62,235 nt of DNA from an uncultured Clostridia bacterium. GTDB taxonomy: Bacteria; Bacillota; Clostridia; Oscillospirales; Acutalibacteraceae. The stretch covers positions 1 through 62,235 of the forward strand of contig CALBNX010000024.1 of NCBI GenBank assembly GCA_937896885.1, given 5' to 3'. A model generated the notes under the pieces. That model did not search any database. It saw nothing but the letters and a program-made list of their open reading frames with translations, and was not told the origin of the DNA. A program made the position numbers and the translations under genes. This document shows positions 24,499 to 32,819 of the stretch, piece after piece. How positions within the stretch are numbered: the first letter of the stretch is position 1; every line of letters starts with the position of its first letter.

Positions 24499-25470
24499 TT
24501 ATCCCTCCAAACCTGACATTGCAACTCCAATACAACTTGCATACTCACCCAAAGGTGTAACACTCATTGACTGAAGTGATGGATAGAACTCTGGAACTTC
24601 CATTGGAACATAAATGTTTTCCTGTAAACTAGCCAAAATTTTTGGAGCTGCTGTAGAGTTTACAATAAAATAAATTTTATCCATCGGTATATTATTCTGC
24701 ATTGAATAATAACTGATAGTTGAAGATGTCTCTTGCATAAGGAATGAAATAACTGATTCTAAATCTTCTTCACTATAAGACTCATCCCGTGAATTTTTGA
24801 AAATCTCAGAAACTGCTTTCTGCATTTTTTCAGGAATTGTAATTGAACGAACCATTGAAATCTCATTACCATGAACAACAATGTAACTCAACACATCATC
24901 TGTAAGGTTAACGATACCGTATTTAGCTCCATTACAGATTTCATTGATACCACGGCAATAAGCAAGAAGTGATGAGTCAATATCTTGAATCTGAAGTTTT
25001 GATGCTGTAAAAATGTTAATATAACCCTCAAGCATCTGTCTTCTAGCTGCTATAAGCATAACATTTGTCTGTGGAACATCATCATCGTCTTTTGTTTCAC
25101 CGGCAACAACATAGTCCACTTCCATTTCCTGAATTGGAATAGGAATAAACTCCTGTGCCTGTAAAAGAACCATATTGCGAAGTTTGTCGCTATCTACCTT
25201 AGGGAAAGATGCGAATCTCATAAGGACATTCTCATTATTAACAGCAATCGCAATGTCTGTCGTCTGGAAATTACCAGATGCAATTAATTGAGTAACAGCT
25301 GTATTAAAACGGTCAGCATCTCTTATAAATCCTTCTTCTACAATTCCTTCTTCCAAAGGCATATACCCCATTGCAAGAACTTTATAAACGCCGTTTTCCT
25401 TTGTGAGCTCAACGGCTCTAATTTCATTGGTTGTTATTTCGCAACCAATAATGCTTTTTATCTTAGCCAT
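24499..25470 (-). CDS. pilM: PilM, actin-like pilus assembly protein
   Basis: The 323-residue protein is an actin/FtsA-like ATPase homologue: N-terminal SIIGCEITTNEIRAVEL (phosphate-1-like), VLLQAQEFIPIPIQEMEVDYVV, and SSLLAYCRGI in the usual positions. PilM is cytoplasmic and binds the N-terminal tail of PilN, coupling the motor to the envelope-spanning complex. Gene order PilM-PilN-PilO is conserved across type IV pili. Identification is confident. Confidence 0.92.
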   Translation of the reverse strand: MAKIKSIIGCEITTNEIRAVELTKENGVYKVLAMGYMPLEEGIVEEGFIRDADRFNTAVTQLIASGNFQTTDIAIAVNNENVLMRFASFPKVDSDKLRNMVLLQAQEFIPIPIQEMEVDYVVAGETKDDDDVPQTNVMLIAARRQMLEGYINIFTASKLQIQDIDSSLLAYCRGINEICNGAKYGIVNLTDDVLSYIVVHGNEISMVRSITIPEKMQKAVSEIFKNSRDESYSEEDLESVISFLMQETSSTISYYSMQNNIPMDKIYFIVNSTAAPKILASLQENIYVPMEVPEFYPSLQSMSVTPLGEYASCIGVAMSGLEG

Positions 25471-25502
25471 AGTATCATTCTCCTATATATACGGATAACT
25501 GT

Positions 25503-26711
25503 TTATGCACCCATTGATGTTGATGCTGTGAGCATTGGAACATAAAGAGCAATAAGCATACCACCAACAACAACGCCGACAAAAACAAGGGCAATTGGTT
25601 CAATCATAGCTCGAAGATTTCGTGATGTATTTTCAACGTCTTCTTCAAAGAACTCTGCAACCTTATCAAGAAGTTCTGGCAACGCACCAGATTCTTCACC
25701 GATAGCCACCATACCTGTAACCATTGGTGGAAACAATCCACTTTTTTCAAGTGCACTAGAAATTGGTGAGCCTTCTTCAATGTCTTCAATCGCATCTTTT
25801 ACTGCTTTTGCCAATTTATCACTACCTGCTGTAGGTCCCGCACTCTTCATTGCTTCAACCGCTGTAACACCACCTGCAAGAAGTGTTGCAAAGGTTCTGC
25901 AGAAACGAGCAACAACCATCTTTGTCAAGAACGAGCCAAACATTGGCATTGTAAGTTTTGTATTCTCCCAAAGAATATGTGCTGGTGGGCTTTTAATTAT
26001 CAAAATAATGCCACCAACTATTGCAACTGCAACCAAAAACCATGTTCCAGTATTTTCTATCAAACTATCTGATGCATCGAAAATGAATTGAGAAAGTGCG
26101 TTAAGTTCCATTCCTTCTGTCATCATATTTTTGAATGTTGGAACCATGAAATAAAGCATAGCAATCAAAATTACAATCGCCATAATACCAACGCTTCGTG
26201 GATATGAGAATGCTGATTTAATATTCTTTTGAAGATTTTTTTCTTTCTGCATCTGGTCAGCAAGGCTGACAAGAGATTGCTCCATAATACCACCAGTTTC
26301 ACCTGCTGCAATCATAGCGATGAACAATGGTGAGAAAATCTTGGGATATTCTTTAAATGCATCTGAAAGAGGCATACCACCTTCAACATTTTTTGCGACA
26401 GTATCAATAGCATTTGCAAACTTGCCATTTTCAGTCTGTTTTGCAAGAGTTGTAAGTGCTCTCGTAACCGGAACACCCGCTGAAAGCATAACCGCTAACT
26501 GTCGGCAGAAAACCGCAACGTCTTCCGTTGTAACCTTGCCACCTGATTTTGATGACATTTTATTAGCATTGTTAGCTTTTTCTTTCATCTCCGTAACAAT
26601 AATGCCTGCTTCACGGAGTTTATTTATAGCTTGTGACGAGTTATCAGCAATAACTTCGCCGTGAACATTTTGACCTTGTCGGTTTAAACCGTCATAAGTA
26701 AATGCTGCCAA
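25503..26711 (-). CDS. pilC: PilC, pilus platform protein
   Basis: The 402-residue GspF/PilC protein begins AAFTYDGLNRQGQNVHGEV and has two repeated T2SF domains. The first (about 65-190) has FCRQLAVMLSAGVPVTRAL and the second (about 270-390) FCRTFATLLAGGVTAVEAM, with three membrane helices. It is the polytopic platform on which PilB and PilT rotate or push to add and remove pilins. It lies between PilT and PilM. Confidence 0.96.
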   Translation of the reverse strand: MAAFTYDGLNRQGQNVHGEVIADNSSQAINKLREAGIIVTEMKEKANNANKMSSKSGGKVTTEDVAVFCRQLAVMLSAGVPVTRALTTLAKQTENGKFANAIDTVAKNVEGGMPLSDAFKEYPKIFSPLFIAMIAAGETGGIMEQSLVSLADQMQKEKNLQKNIKSAFSYPRSVGIMAIVILIAMLYFMVPTFKNMMTEGMELNALSQFIFDASDSLIENTGTWFLVAVAIVGGIILIIKSPPAHILWENTKLTMPMFGSFLTKMVVARFCRTFATLLAGGVTAVEAMKSAGPTAGSDKLAKAVKDAIEDIEEGSPISSALEKSGLFPPMVTGMVAIGEESGALPELLDKVAEFFEEDVENTSRNLRAMIEPIALVFVGVVVGGMLIALYVPMLTASTSMGA

Positions 26712-26738
26712 GAGATTTCCCCCTTTAAAATAAGGTGA

Positions 26739-27839
26739 TTAATAGCCCATTGTGGCCATAAGTCTTAGAACTTCTTTCTGGTCAACGCAGAATTCAACTA
26801 CTGAATCTTTTGAGATTTTCTGCTGTTTAAGAAGATTAAGCAATGCCTGGTCCATAGTCTGCATACCTTGCATCTGACCAGTTTGCATTGTAGCGTAAAG
26901 TTGATGTTCTTTCTCTTCACGAATAAGGTTTTTAATCGCTGGAGTATCAACCATATATTCAACGGCGGCAACTCTGCCCTTACCGTTAATTGTCGGAATA
27001 AGTTGTTGAGAAATAACTGCTTTCAATGAGTTTGCCAGCTGTGAACGGATTTGAGCCTTTTGTTCAGATGGGAAAGAGTCAATAATTCTCGAAATTGTAA
27101 GCGGAGCAGTCTGAGTGTGGAGTGTTGAGAAAACCAAGTGTCCTGTTTCCGCTGCTGTAACTGCTATTTGAATACTTTCAGGGTCACGCATTTCACCAAT
27201 CATAATCGTGTCAGGGTCGTGACGAAGAACTGTACGCAAAGCGTTTGCAAAACTCTTTGTATCTGTTCCGATTTCTCTTTGTCTGATTGTTGATTTCTTG
27301 TGTGTGTGCAAGAATTCTATCGGGTCTTCAACTGTTACGATGTTCGTTTCGTAACGCTCGTTTATGTAGTTGAGCATCGCTGCAAGAGTTGTTGATTTAC
27401 CGCTACCGGTAGGTCCTGTAACAAGCACAAGACCACGAGGAAGGTTACAAAGTCTCTTAACATCTGCCGGAAGTCCCAATTTATCAAGTTCTGGAATATT
27501 GAATGGGATTGCTCTAAAAACTGCTGCAATTGAGTTTCTTTGAACAATAACATTGCCACGGAAACGAGCACAGCCTGGAACTGAAACTGCAAGGTCAAGC
27601 TCCCATTCAACTTCTAATTCTCGTTTTTGGTCATCTGAAATAACCTGAAGAAGAAGAGCTTCAACATCTTCTGGAAACATTCTTGGTAATTCTTCTTGTC
27701 TTACCAAGTCACCATTTATACGGATACAAGGTGGAATACCACTGACAATATGAAGGTCAGAGCCTTTTTTCTCAACAGTAAGTCTGAGAAGGTCTTCTAA
27801 TGTAACCGGATAATTACTTGGTTTACCGGAAAATTGCAT
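26739..27839 (-). CDS. pilT: Pilus retraction ATPase PilT
   Basis: The 366-residue motor shows LEDLLRLTVEKKGSDLHI at the N-terminus, Walker A GPTGSGKST, the Asp box, Walker B IGEMRDPESIQIAVTAAETGH and the His box FSTLHTQ, with the AIRNLIRE-like motif (PAIKNLIREEKEHQLYA) typical of retraction ATPases. It drives retraction and so implies twitching motility, DNA uptake or adhesion tension. It is separated from the upstream secretin-like gene by 85 bases containing a hairpin (27891-27912). Confidence 0.96.
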   Translation of the reverse strand: MQFSGKPSNYPVTLEDLLRLTVEKKGSDLHIVSGIPPCIRINGDLVRQEELPRMFPEDVEALLLQVISDDQKRELEVEWELDLAVSVPGCARFRGNVIVQRNSIAAVFRAIPFNIPELDKLGLPADVKRLCNLPRGLVLVTGPTGSGKSTTLAAMLNYINERYETNIVTVEDPIEFLHTHKKSTIRQREIGTDTKSFANALRTVLRHDPDTIMIGEMRDPESIQIAVTAAETGHLVFSTLHTQTAPLTISRIIDSFPSEQKAQIRSQLANSLKAVISQQLIPTINGKGRVAAVEYMVDTPAIKNLIREEKEHQLYATMQTGQMQGMQTMDQALLNLLKQQKISKDSVVEFCVDQKEVLRLMATMGY

Positions 27840-27890
27840 GAATTTTCATCTCTTTTCTTCAAAATATAAAAAGCTTTTATAGGCGGGTAT

Positions 27891-27912
27891 AGGGGTGCGA
27901 GTTTCGCACCCC
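27891..27912 (-). promoter_or_regulatory. Intercistronic hairpin upstream of pilT
   Basis: GGGGTGCGA and TCGCACCCC form a perfect 9-bp stem with a three-base loop. No T run follows on the reverse strand, so it is more likely an mRNA processing or stability element than a terminator. It would allow different levels of PilT and the upstream envelope proteins. Confidence 0.55.
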
Positions 27913-27924
27913 AGATTACTTTAA

Positions 27925-29697
27925 TTATGCATTATCAAATGCTGATATGATATTCTTAATTCTTGTTGCTTCAGCTGATGTTGCGTTTGCATATACAACA
28001 GTTTTACCATCCATAAAGATGTATCTAATTTCAACACCACTAAATGCGTCTGGATAAAGGCCTTTTAATGTATTAACCTTTTCGGTTAACATTGCTGTTG
28101 CATTGCCATCTGCTGATGCTATTGGAATCCATGTTTTAACGTTGTCGCCATCTACTGAATCAAGTTTCTGGAGCAATGGCAAGATTTCATTATTCCATGT
28201 TGCATCATCACAATAAACGATAATGTTGTTTGTGATATCTGAATGGTCATATTGATAGAATGAAACATTTTCATAAGTTACACCCTGGAGACGTTTCATA
28301 AGTTCGTCAACCGTGCAGTTCTGAGCTGTGTATGTATGAACTGTATCTGCTGCAGAAGCAACATTTTCGTCAACAGCTGCAATGAATGATTTAACTGCGT
28401 CGATTGCACTTTGTGTACCGAAGAGCCAGAGAGATTTTGTCATTCTTTCATGACCGTAAGTTGAAACTTGTTCACCTGATTTAGCGATAAGAGCCTCTGC
28501 ATCACTTCTTGTGATATTAACAAGGTCAATTCTCTCAAATACTGTTGGCTCTTCAATTGGTTCTTCTGTTGTTGAGTCGTCAGGATTTGTGTTTGTATTG
28601 TTATCAGGGTTTGTATTTGTGCTATCATCTGGATTTGTGTTTGTTGAATCGTCTGGATTTGGTGTTGTGTTGTCGCCTGTTGAACCACCAGGAGTTGTTG
28701 TGCCACCATCGCCAAGAATGTTGTCAAGTGCTTCTTTTGTATCAACAACCTTTTTGATTGTCATAATGTCTGAAAGTTGAACACCACTTACATATACGAA
28801 CAATGTCATTGGATATGAAGACATTGTGATACCTGTGTGAAGACCAAGGCTTCCAAGAAGGCTTGAGAATTCAGAAGCTGTGATATAGTCAAGTTTGATA
28901 GGGGTAAATGCAGCCGCAATGCTGTTGCTGCCTACGCTTATATTCTCGCTTGCGTCGAGAATTTCAACAAGCTCTTTAAGTTTTGCCATTTCTTTTGGAT
29001 ATGCACTAATCCAAATTTCTCTTTGATTATTTGACTGAGAAACTATTTTCATGCTTGAAAGTCCAAGAGCGCTTGCTTGACCTGTAAGTTCATTGTGAGT
29101 TATATATTTGAGTGTAAACTTTGTAAGTACAAGGCTGTCAACAAATGTTGAATTAAGGTCTTCAGGAGTTGAGATTAAAAGTGTATTTCCGTCTTTGAGA
29201 TATGAAAGACCTGCAAATCTTGTAACATAGTCAAGAGCTTTCATTGGAGACATATCTTCGAATTCAACGCTGATTTTTGAATCATTGCCCTTGAAGATTA
29301 CTGTGTAACCTGCGTTATAAGCGATTGCTGAAACAACGTCTTTAACACTTGCATCTTTTGCTTTGATTGTAATCTTTGATGAAACAATGCTTGATGGTGC
29401 GTTAGCTGATGTGATTGGGAGTTTGAGCACCTGACCTCTGTAGAGAGTATCATCACTGTCAAGATTGTTGTAAGTCATAACATCGCTGATTGTGATACCG
29501 TTTTTCTGGGCAATTGATGCCATTGTATCACCACTCTTAACTGAGTAGTAACGATATTGACCAAGGCCTGTTCCGTTTGAACCGCCACCATAATTTTCTG
29601 AACCCATAACAGCGAGTGGAGCCACCGCACTGATAATGAGAATCAGTGACAAAACAACTACAAGAATTGATTTGCCGAACTTCTTAGAACCTTTCAT
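27925..29697 (-). CDS. LysM plus secretin N-domain protein lacking the secretin barrel
   Basis: The 590-residue protein has a signal or anchor helix (about 10-32), a LysM peptidoglycan-binding domain (about 48-93), an STN/N0-like domain (about 107-178; ITIKAKDASVKDVVSAIAYN) and N1-like repeats (about 190-250 and 264-318). An Asn/Asp/Pro/Thr linker (331-385) is followed by further N1-like repeats to the end (about 386-590). The order N0-N1 is that of PilQ, but nothing resembling the secretin pore domain follows. In a monoderm this could be a wall-bound ring that guides the pilus. The next gene upstream is PilP-like, the known partner of PilQ N-domains. LysM and N0/N1 assignments are by pattern. 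Confidence 0.8.
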   Translation of the reverse strand: MKGSKKFGKSILVVVLSLILIISAVAPLAVMGSENYGGGSNGTGLGQYRYYSVKSGDTMASIAQKNGITISDVMTYNNLDSDDTLYRGQVLKLPITSANAPSSIVSSKITIKAKDASVKDVVSAIAYNAGYTVIFKGNDSKISVEFEDMSPMKALDYVTRFAGLSYLKDGNTLLISTPEDLNSTFVDSLVLTKFTLKYITHNELTGQASALGLSSMKIVSQSNNQREIWISAYPKEMAKLKELVEILDASENISVGSNSIAAAFTPIKLDYITASEFSSLLGSLGLHTGITMSSYPMTLFVYVSGVQLSDIMTIKKVVDTKEALDNILGDGGTTTPGGSTGDNTTPNPDDSTNTNPDDSTNTNPDNNTNTNPDDSTTEEPIEEPTVFERIDLVNITRSDAEALIAKSGEQVSTYGHERMTKSLWLFGTQSAIDAVKSFIAAVDENVASAADTVHTYTAQNCTVDELMKRLQGVTYENVSFYQYDHSDITNNIIVYCDDATWNNEILPLLQKLDSVDGDNVKTWIPIASADGNATAMLTEKVNTLKGLYPDAFSGVEIRYIFMDGKTVVYANATSAEATRIKNIISAFDNA

Positions 29698-29761
29698 TTT
29701 TAGTTCCCCCTAAAAAACTTTTATGTTAATAAAATGATTGCAAAATTTATTTAAACACGAT

Positions 29762-30283
29762 TTATTTACCGTATTTGATTTCAACTTTCTTTTCGCCGAG
29801 AGCGATTAACACGCCATCGTCCGTAATATCTTCAACCATCCATGATGAACCATTTATGTAATCACCAACATTGAGAGTTGAATATGAATTTGTTTTTGTT
29901 TCCATAACTGCTGTATAGTAACCATCAGAGTTTTTGATGATTGCTGTGATTTTTGCATTTGCAACATCAACTTCGTCGAATACATTATCGCCTTCGATTT
30001 CGATGTCTTCTAAATCTCTGACATCTTGTGGAAGAACATCAACATTCTGTGCTTCGCCACCACCAACAGGAGTTGTGTCAATGTCAGGTGATTTTGTTGA
30101 TATAATAATTACAAGTGCAACAAGCACTGAAATTGCAATTAATACTGCGGGAATAATGACTTTCATTTTTGGATTTTTATCAAAAAATGCTGTAAAACTG
30201 CTTCCACCTGATTTATTGGTGTTTTTGCCACTTCCTGATTTAAGTTTTGCGATTAAATCTTTGATATCCATATTCATATTCAT
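29762..30283 (-). CDS. PilP-like pilus alignment protein
   Basis: The 173-residue protein has a cytoplasmic N-terminus (DIKDLIAKLKSGSGKN), one membrane helix (about 40-65, VIIPAVLIAISVLVALVIII), an acidic linker and a small C-terminal beta domain. The latter, LNVGDYINGSSWMVEDITDD followed by GVLIALGEKKVEIKYG, resembles the PilP/GspC homology region. In diderms PilP is a lipoprotein linking PilNO to the secretin; here it has a membrane helix instead of a lipobox. GGGAGG precedes the ATG at 30283. It is the first gene of the pilus operon, behind the palindromic promoter at 30375-30426. Confidence 0.72.
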   Translation of the reverse strand: MNMNMDIKDLIAKLKSGSGKNTNKSGGSSFTAFFDKNPKMKVIIPAVLIAISVLVALVIIISTKSPDIDTTPVGGGEAQNVDVLPQDVRDLEDIEIEGDNVFDEVDVANAKITAIIKNSDGYYTAVMETKTNSYSTLNVGDYINGSSWMVEDITDDGVLIALGEKKVEIKYGK

Positions 30284-30374
30284 ACGGAAAACGCCTCCCG
30301 AATTAAGTTAAACACAATATGTTGTGGATTAGCCTAAAAAACCACCAATCCTAAAAAAGAGTAGACTACTCCCT

Positions 30375-30396
30375 ATTGTGTATATTTATACACAAT
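30375..30396 (-). promoter_or_regulatory. 22-bp perfect palindrome at the pilus-operon transcript start
   Basis: ATTGTGTATA-TT-TATACACAAT is a perfect inverted repeat just downstream of the -10 box, centred near +5. A dimeric repressor bound here would block initiation. It contains GTGT-N8-ACAC, the geometry described for PadR-family operators (ATGT-N8-ACAT). A 5'-end hairpin role is the alternative. Confidence 0.6.
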
Positions 30397-30397
30397 T

Positions 30398-30426
30398 ATT
30401 TTACTACCAAAAAGCGTTAAAATCAA
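30398..30426 (-). promoter_or_regulatory. Promoter of the main pilus operon
   Basis: TTGATT (30426-30421) and TAAAAT (30403-30398) are 17 bases apart on the reverse strand; the leader to the first gene is ~108 nt. A short palindrome GAGTAG-A-CTACTC (30359-30371) followed by T residues lies in the leader. The remainder of the gap to 30531 is AT-rich with nothing recognised. Confidence 0.75.
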
Positions 30427-30531
30427 CCCTATTTTTGCCTTTTTCTCGTACAAATTGAGCACTATATTTTGTGTATTTTGACATATCTTTTCAACATTGA
30501 CTTTTGTTAATTTTCTGACAAGAAATTTAGA

Positions 30532-30570
30532 CAAAAAAATCCCGAAAAGAACCATAGTTCCTTTCGGGAT
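30532..30570 (-). terminator. Intrinsic terminator after the 30595 gene
   Basis: ATCCCGAAAAGAAC (30539-30552) and GTTCCTTTCGGGAT (about 30557-30570) form an interrupted stem, followed on the reverse strand by a TTTTTTT run. Confidence 0.85.
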
Positions 30571-30594
30571 TGGATAAGTAAAATCACTTAAATA

Positions 30595-31644
30595 TTATGC
30601 AAAATTATTGTAAGTCATTGAAATTTTGCCTGCACCTTTACCTGTCATAGGAATCTTTGTGATAACCAAGTCAGCTACAAGATTCAATTCAGTTACATCC
30701 ATTCTGTAATCAACTTTCATTGATTTAAGTGCGCCGTTTTCAATTACAGCAACTACAACAATGCTATCGTAATTTACTGTTGAATCGTTAATCTTAAGTC
30801 TTGAGCTAAAGCTACCCAATGCACCTGCTACGCCATCTCTAACTTCACCAATAGTGATAAAGTCATTTGTTACATGGTGGATTGCGTTCTTGCTATCTTT
30901 CTGTGGGTTCTTGCAGTTTACAAGTTTAAATGTATAAGTGCTTCCATTTACTGCTACATCACCTGCAAGGTCAGCTGCTGTAAGTGCTGTGCCTTTAAGT
31001 AAGAATTTATCTTCTTTACCTCTCATGCCTTCAACATCTTTTGTCTGGCCTTTTGAAACTTTTGCTGTGTATGGCTTGCCGTCCTGTGGAATATCAAGGA
31101 AGCCACCTACAACGCCTGAAATTGTTGCATTTTCATCAACCAAAGCAATGATTGAGTTAAGTGAATCACTTGCATCTTTACCATCTTTGTCTAATACCTG
31201 AAGTGGGTTTTCTGGATTTTCGAATGCTGCCATTCTTTCCCAGTTGTATCCCATACTTGCTGCTTTTGCTGTTGCATCATTCAAAAGCTTAACATATTCT
31301 GCGTTTTTGCTGTTGTTTGCTGCACTACCGCCTGCATTACCTGCATTGCCGCCTGCATTACCTGCATTGCCAGCATCATTTGTGCCTGCGTCTGTTGAGC
31401 CTGAGTTTGATGAGCCATCATCATAATCATCAAAGCCATTTGATGTGTTACCAGACTGAACTGTGCCACCTGTTGGTGCAACTGTTGCTGGTGTAAAAGC
31501 AATAATAGCAAGTGAATAAACCATTGCGATTGCAAGGAAGAATGCTAATGCTTTTGTAAATGTTCCAAAGAAGAGTTTTCTTTTAGCGGCTTTCTTTTCT
31601 AATCTAGCCTGTACTTCTTCGGGTGTTCTAACCTTTTTTGCCAT
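30595..31644 (-). CDS. Unknown membrane-anchored extracellular protein
   Basis: I do not recognise this 349-residue protein. It has a basic cytoplasmic N-terminus (about 1-27), a membrane helix (about 28-51, ending AFTPATVAP), a Gly/Asn/Ala/Ser-rich spacer (about 58-110) and a C-terminal domain of ~230 residues with alternating beta patterns. There is no lipobox or sortase motif. It is monocistronic (own promoter and terminator) and directly upstream of the pilus operon. Its promoter has a palindrome at +1 with the same half-site spacing as the pilus operator, so co-regulation with the pilus is plausible. Confidence 0.6.
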   Translation of the reverse strand: MAKKVRTPEEVQARLEKKAAKRKLFFGTFTKALAFFLAIAMVYSLAIIAFTPATVAPTGGTVQSGNTSNGFDDYDDGSSNSGSTDAGTNDAGNAGNAGGNAGNAGGSAANNSKNAEYVKLLNDATAKAASMGYNWERMAAFENPENPLQVLDKDGKDASDSLNSIIALVDENATISGVVGGFLDIPQDGKPYTAKVSKGQTKDVEGMRGKEDKFLLKGTALTAADLAGDVAVNGSTYTFKLVNCKNPQKDSKNAIHHVTNDFITIGEVRDGVAGALGSFSSRLKINDSTVNYDSIVVVAVIENGALKSMKVDYRMDVTELNLVADLVITKIPMTGKGAGKISMTYNNFA

Positions 31645-31666
31645 TTTGAGGTTCCCCTTTCAATGA

Positions 31667-31684
31667 TATGTATTCATATACATA
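31667..31684 (-). promoter_or_regulatory. Palindromic operator candidate at the 30595-gene promoter
   Basis: TATGTAT-TCAT-ATACATA is a perfect 7-bp inverted repeat overlapping the transcript start. It contains ATGT-N8-ACAT, the published PadR consensus geometry, and resembles the pilus-operon palindrome at 30375-30396. Confidence 0.6.
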
Positions 31685-31687
31685 CTA

Positions 31688-31716
31688 AATTTACAACAAA
31701 TTTCGCAAAATGTCAA
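31688..31716 (-). promoter_or_regulatory. Promoter of the 30595 gene
   Basis: TTGACA (31716-31711) and TAAATT (31693-31688) with a 17-base spacer on the reverse strand. Confidence 0.75.
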
Positions 31717-31724
31717 TCAAAATT

Positions 31725-32276
31725 TTATTGATTTTTTAAAATCTTTTTATAAACCGAACTTATTGGCAATCCAACCACATTAAAATAGTCACCATTTATG
31801 CCCCTAATGAACTTTGATGCAAGACCTTGAATGCCATAAGCACCCGCTTTGTCATAGCAATCGTTCGAGTCGATATAATCATTTATTTCTTCGTCAGTTA
31901 ATGGATAAAACTCAACTTTTGTTTCTTCTGCAAAGGTCATTGAACATTTATCACTTATGGCACAAACTCCTGTAAAAACAGAGTGAACTCGGCCTGAAAG
32001 ACTTCTTAACATATTAAAAGCATCTTCACGGTCTTTTGGCTTGCCAAGGATTTTATCGTCTAGAACGACAATAGTATCAGCGCCCAGCACTATTTCTTCT
32101 TTGTTTCTCTCGACAGCCATTGCTTTTCGTGCTGCCAACATCACAACTGCATCTTCAGGATTTGTGCCTTCTGCAATAGTTTCGTCAGCATCTGCTGTGC
32201 GAATTATAAAATCAAACCCTGCATTTTTTAATATTTCACTTCTTCTTGGAGATTTCGATGCGAGTACAAGTTTCAT
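31725..32276 (-). CDS. maf: Maf-like nucleoside triphosphate pyrophosphatase
   Basis: The 183-residue protein begins MKLVLASKSPRRSEILKNAG, the Maf signature, and contains VLGADTIVVLD and FTGVCAI in the expected places. Maf proteins hydrolyse non-canonical or canonical NTPs and are linked to septum formation. The ATG overlaps the stop of the nudix gene (ATGA), giving the operon murD-nudix-maf. Confidence 0.95.
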   Translation of the reverse strand: MKLVLASKSPRRSEILKNAGFDFIIRTADADETIAEGTNPEDAVVMLAARKAMAVERNKEEIVLGADTIVVLDDKILGKPKDREDAFNMLRSLSGRVHSVFTGVCAISDKCSMTFAEETKVEFYPLTDEEINDYIDSNDCYDKAGAYGIQGLASKFIRGINGDYFNVVGLPISSVYKKILKNQ

Positions 32277-32818
32277 ATTTTACCCTCGTTTTTAAGTTGA
32301 TTGATTTTTAAAACTATTGTCTGAGTTTTGCTGTCAGGTAATTCACCATTCATTACCATCTTGACTGCTTCTTCAAGAGAAATCTTATAAACCTCTAAGA
32401 ACTCGTCTTCGTCAGGACTCTGCTCACCGAATTCCAATTCTGTTGCAAGATACATATGAATAATCTCACCACAATAACCGGGCGTTGGGTAAAGCTTGCC
32501 TAAACTAATATATTTATTTGCAACAGCACCCGTTTCTTCTTTTAATTCTCTTTTGCCCGCTTCAAATGGGTCTTCACCCTTTTCCAGTTTGCCTGCAGGT
32601 AATTCTGTGACAACTTCCATATAAGGATAACGAAATTGCTTTACAAAATACAAATTATAATCTTTATCAAGTGGTGCTACGCACACGCCACCATTATGCT
32701 CAACAATTTCACGCTTTGCAACTGTACCGTTTGGCAAAAGTGCATCGTCAACACGCATATTAACGATTTTACCCCTGAATTTATATTCCTGATTTATTGG
32801 TCTTTCTGTCAAATCCAT
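32273..32818 (-). CDS. NUDIX hydrolase, ADP-ribose pyrophosphatase type
   Basis: The 181-residue protein carries a complete Nudix box (GKLEKGEDPFEAGKRELKEE followed by TGA) near residues 81-103 and the LPAG and YPTPGYCGE features of ADP-ribose pyrophosphatases (NudF group). It hydrolyses ADP-ribose to AMP and ribose-5-phosphate. The start at 32818 (MDLTERPINQEYKF) fits the family and lies one base after the murD stop. The longer open frame would lie inside murD, so it is rejected. Confidence 0.9.
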   Translation of the reverse strand: MDLTERPINQEYKFRGKIVNMRVDDALLPNGTVAKREIVEHNGGVCVAPLDKDYNLYFVKQFRYPYMEVVTELPAGKLEKGEDPFEAGKRELKEETGAVANKYISLGKLYPTPGYCGEIIHMYLATELEFGEQSPDEDEFLEVYKISLEEAVKMVMNGELPDSKTQTIVLKINQLKNEGKI

Positions 32819-32819
32819 A

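Noticed and set aside
28561..28680. CRISPR-like array (repeated GGATTTGTGTTTGT units)
   Set aside because: The repetition is in-frame coding for an NTNPDDST linker, without spacers of constant length or cas genes. No CRISPR array was seen in the window.
28511..28780. Forward frames rich in repeated V/L/S units opposite the secretin-N gene
   Set aside because: They arise from the antisense of the Asn/Asp/Pro/Thr linker repeat and are not genes.
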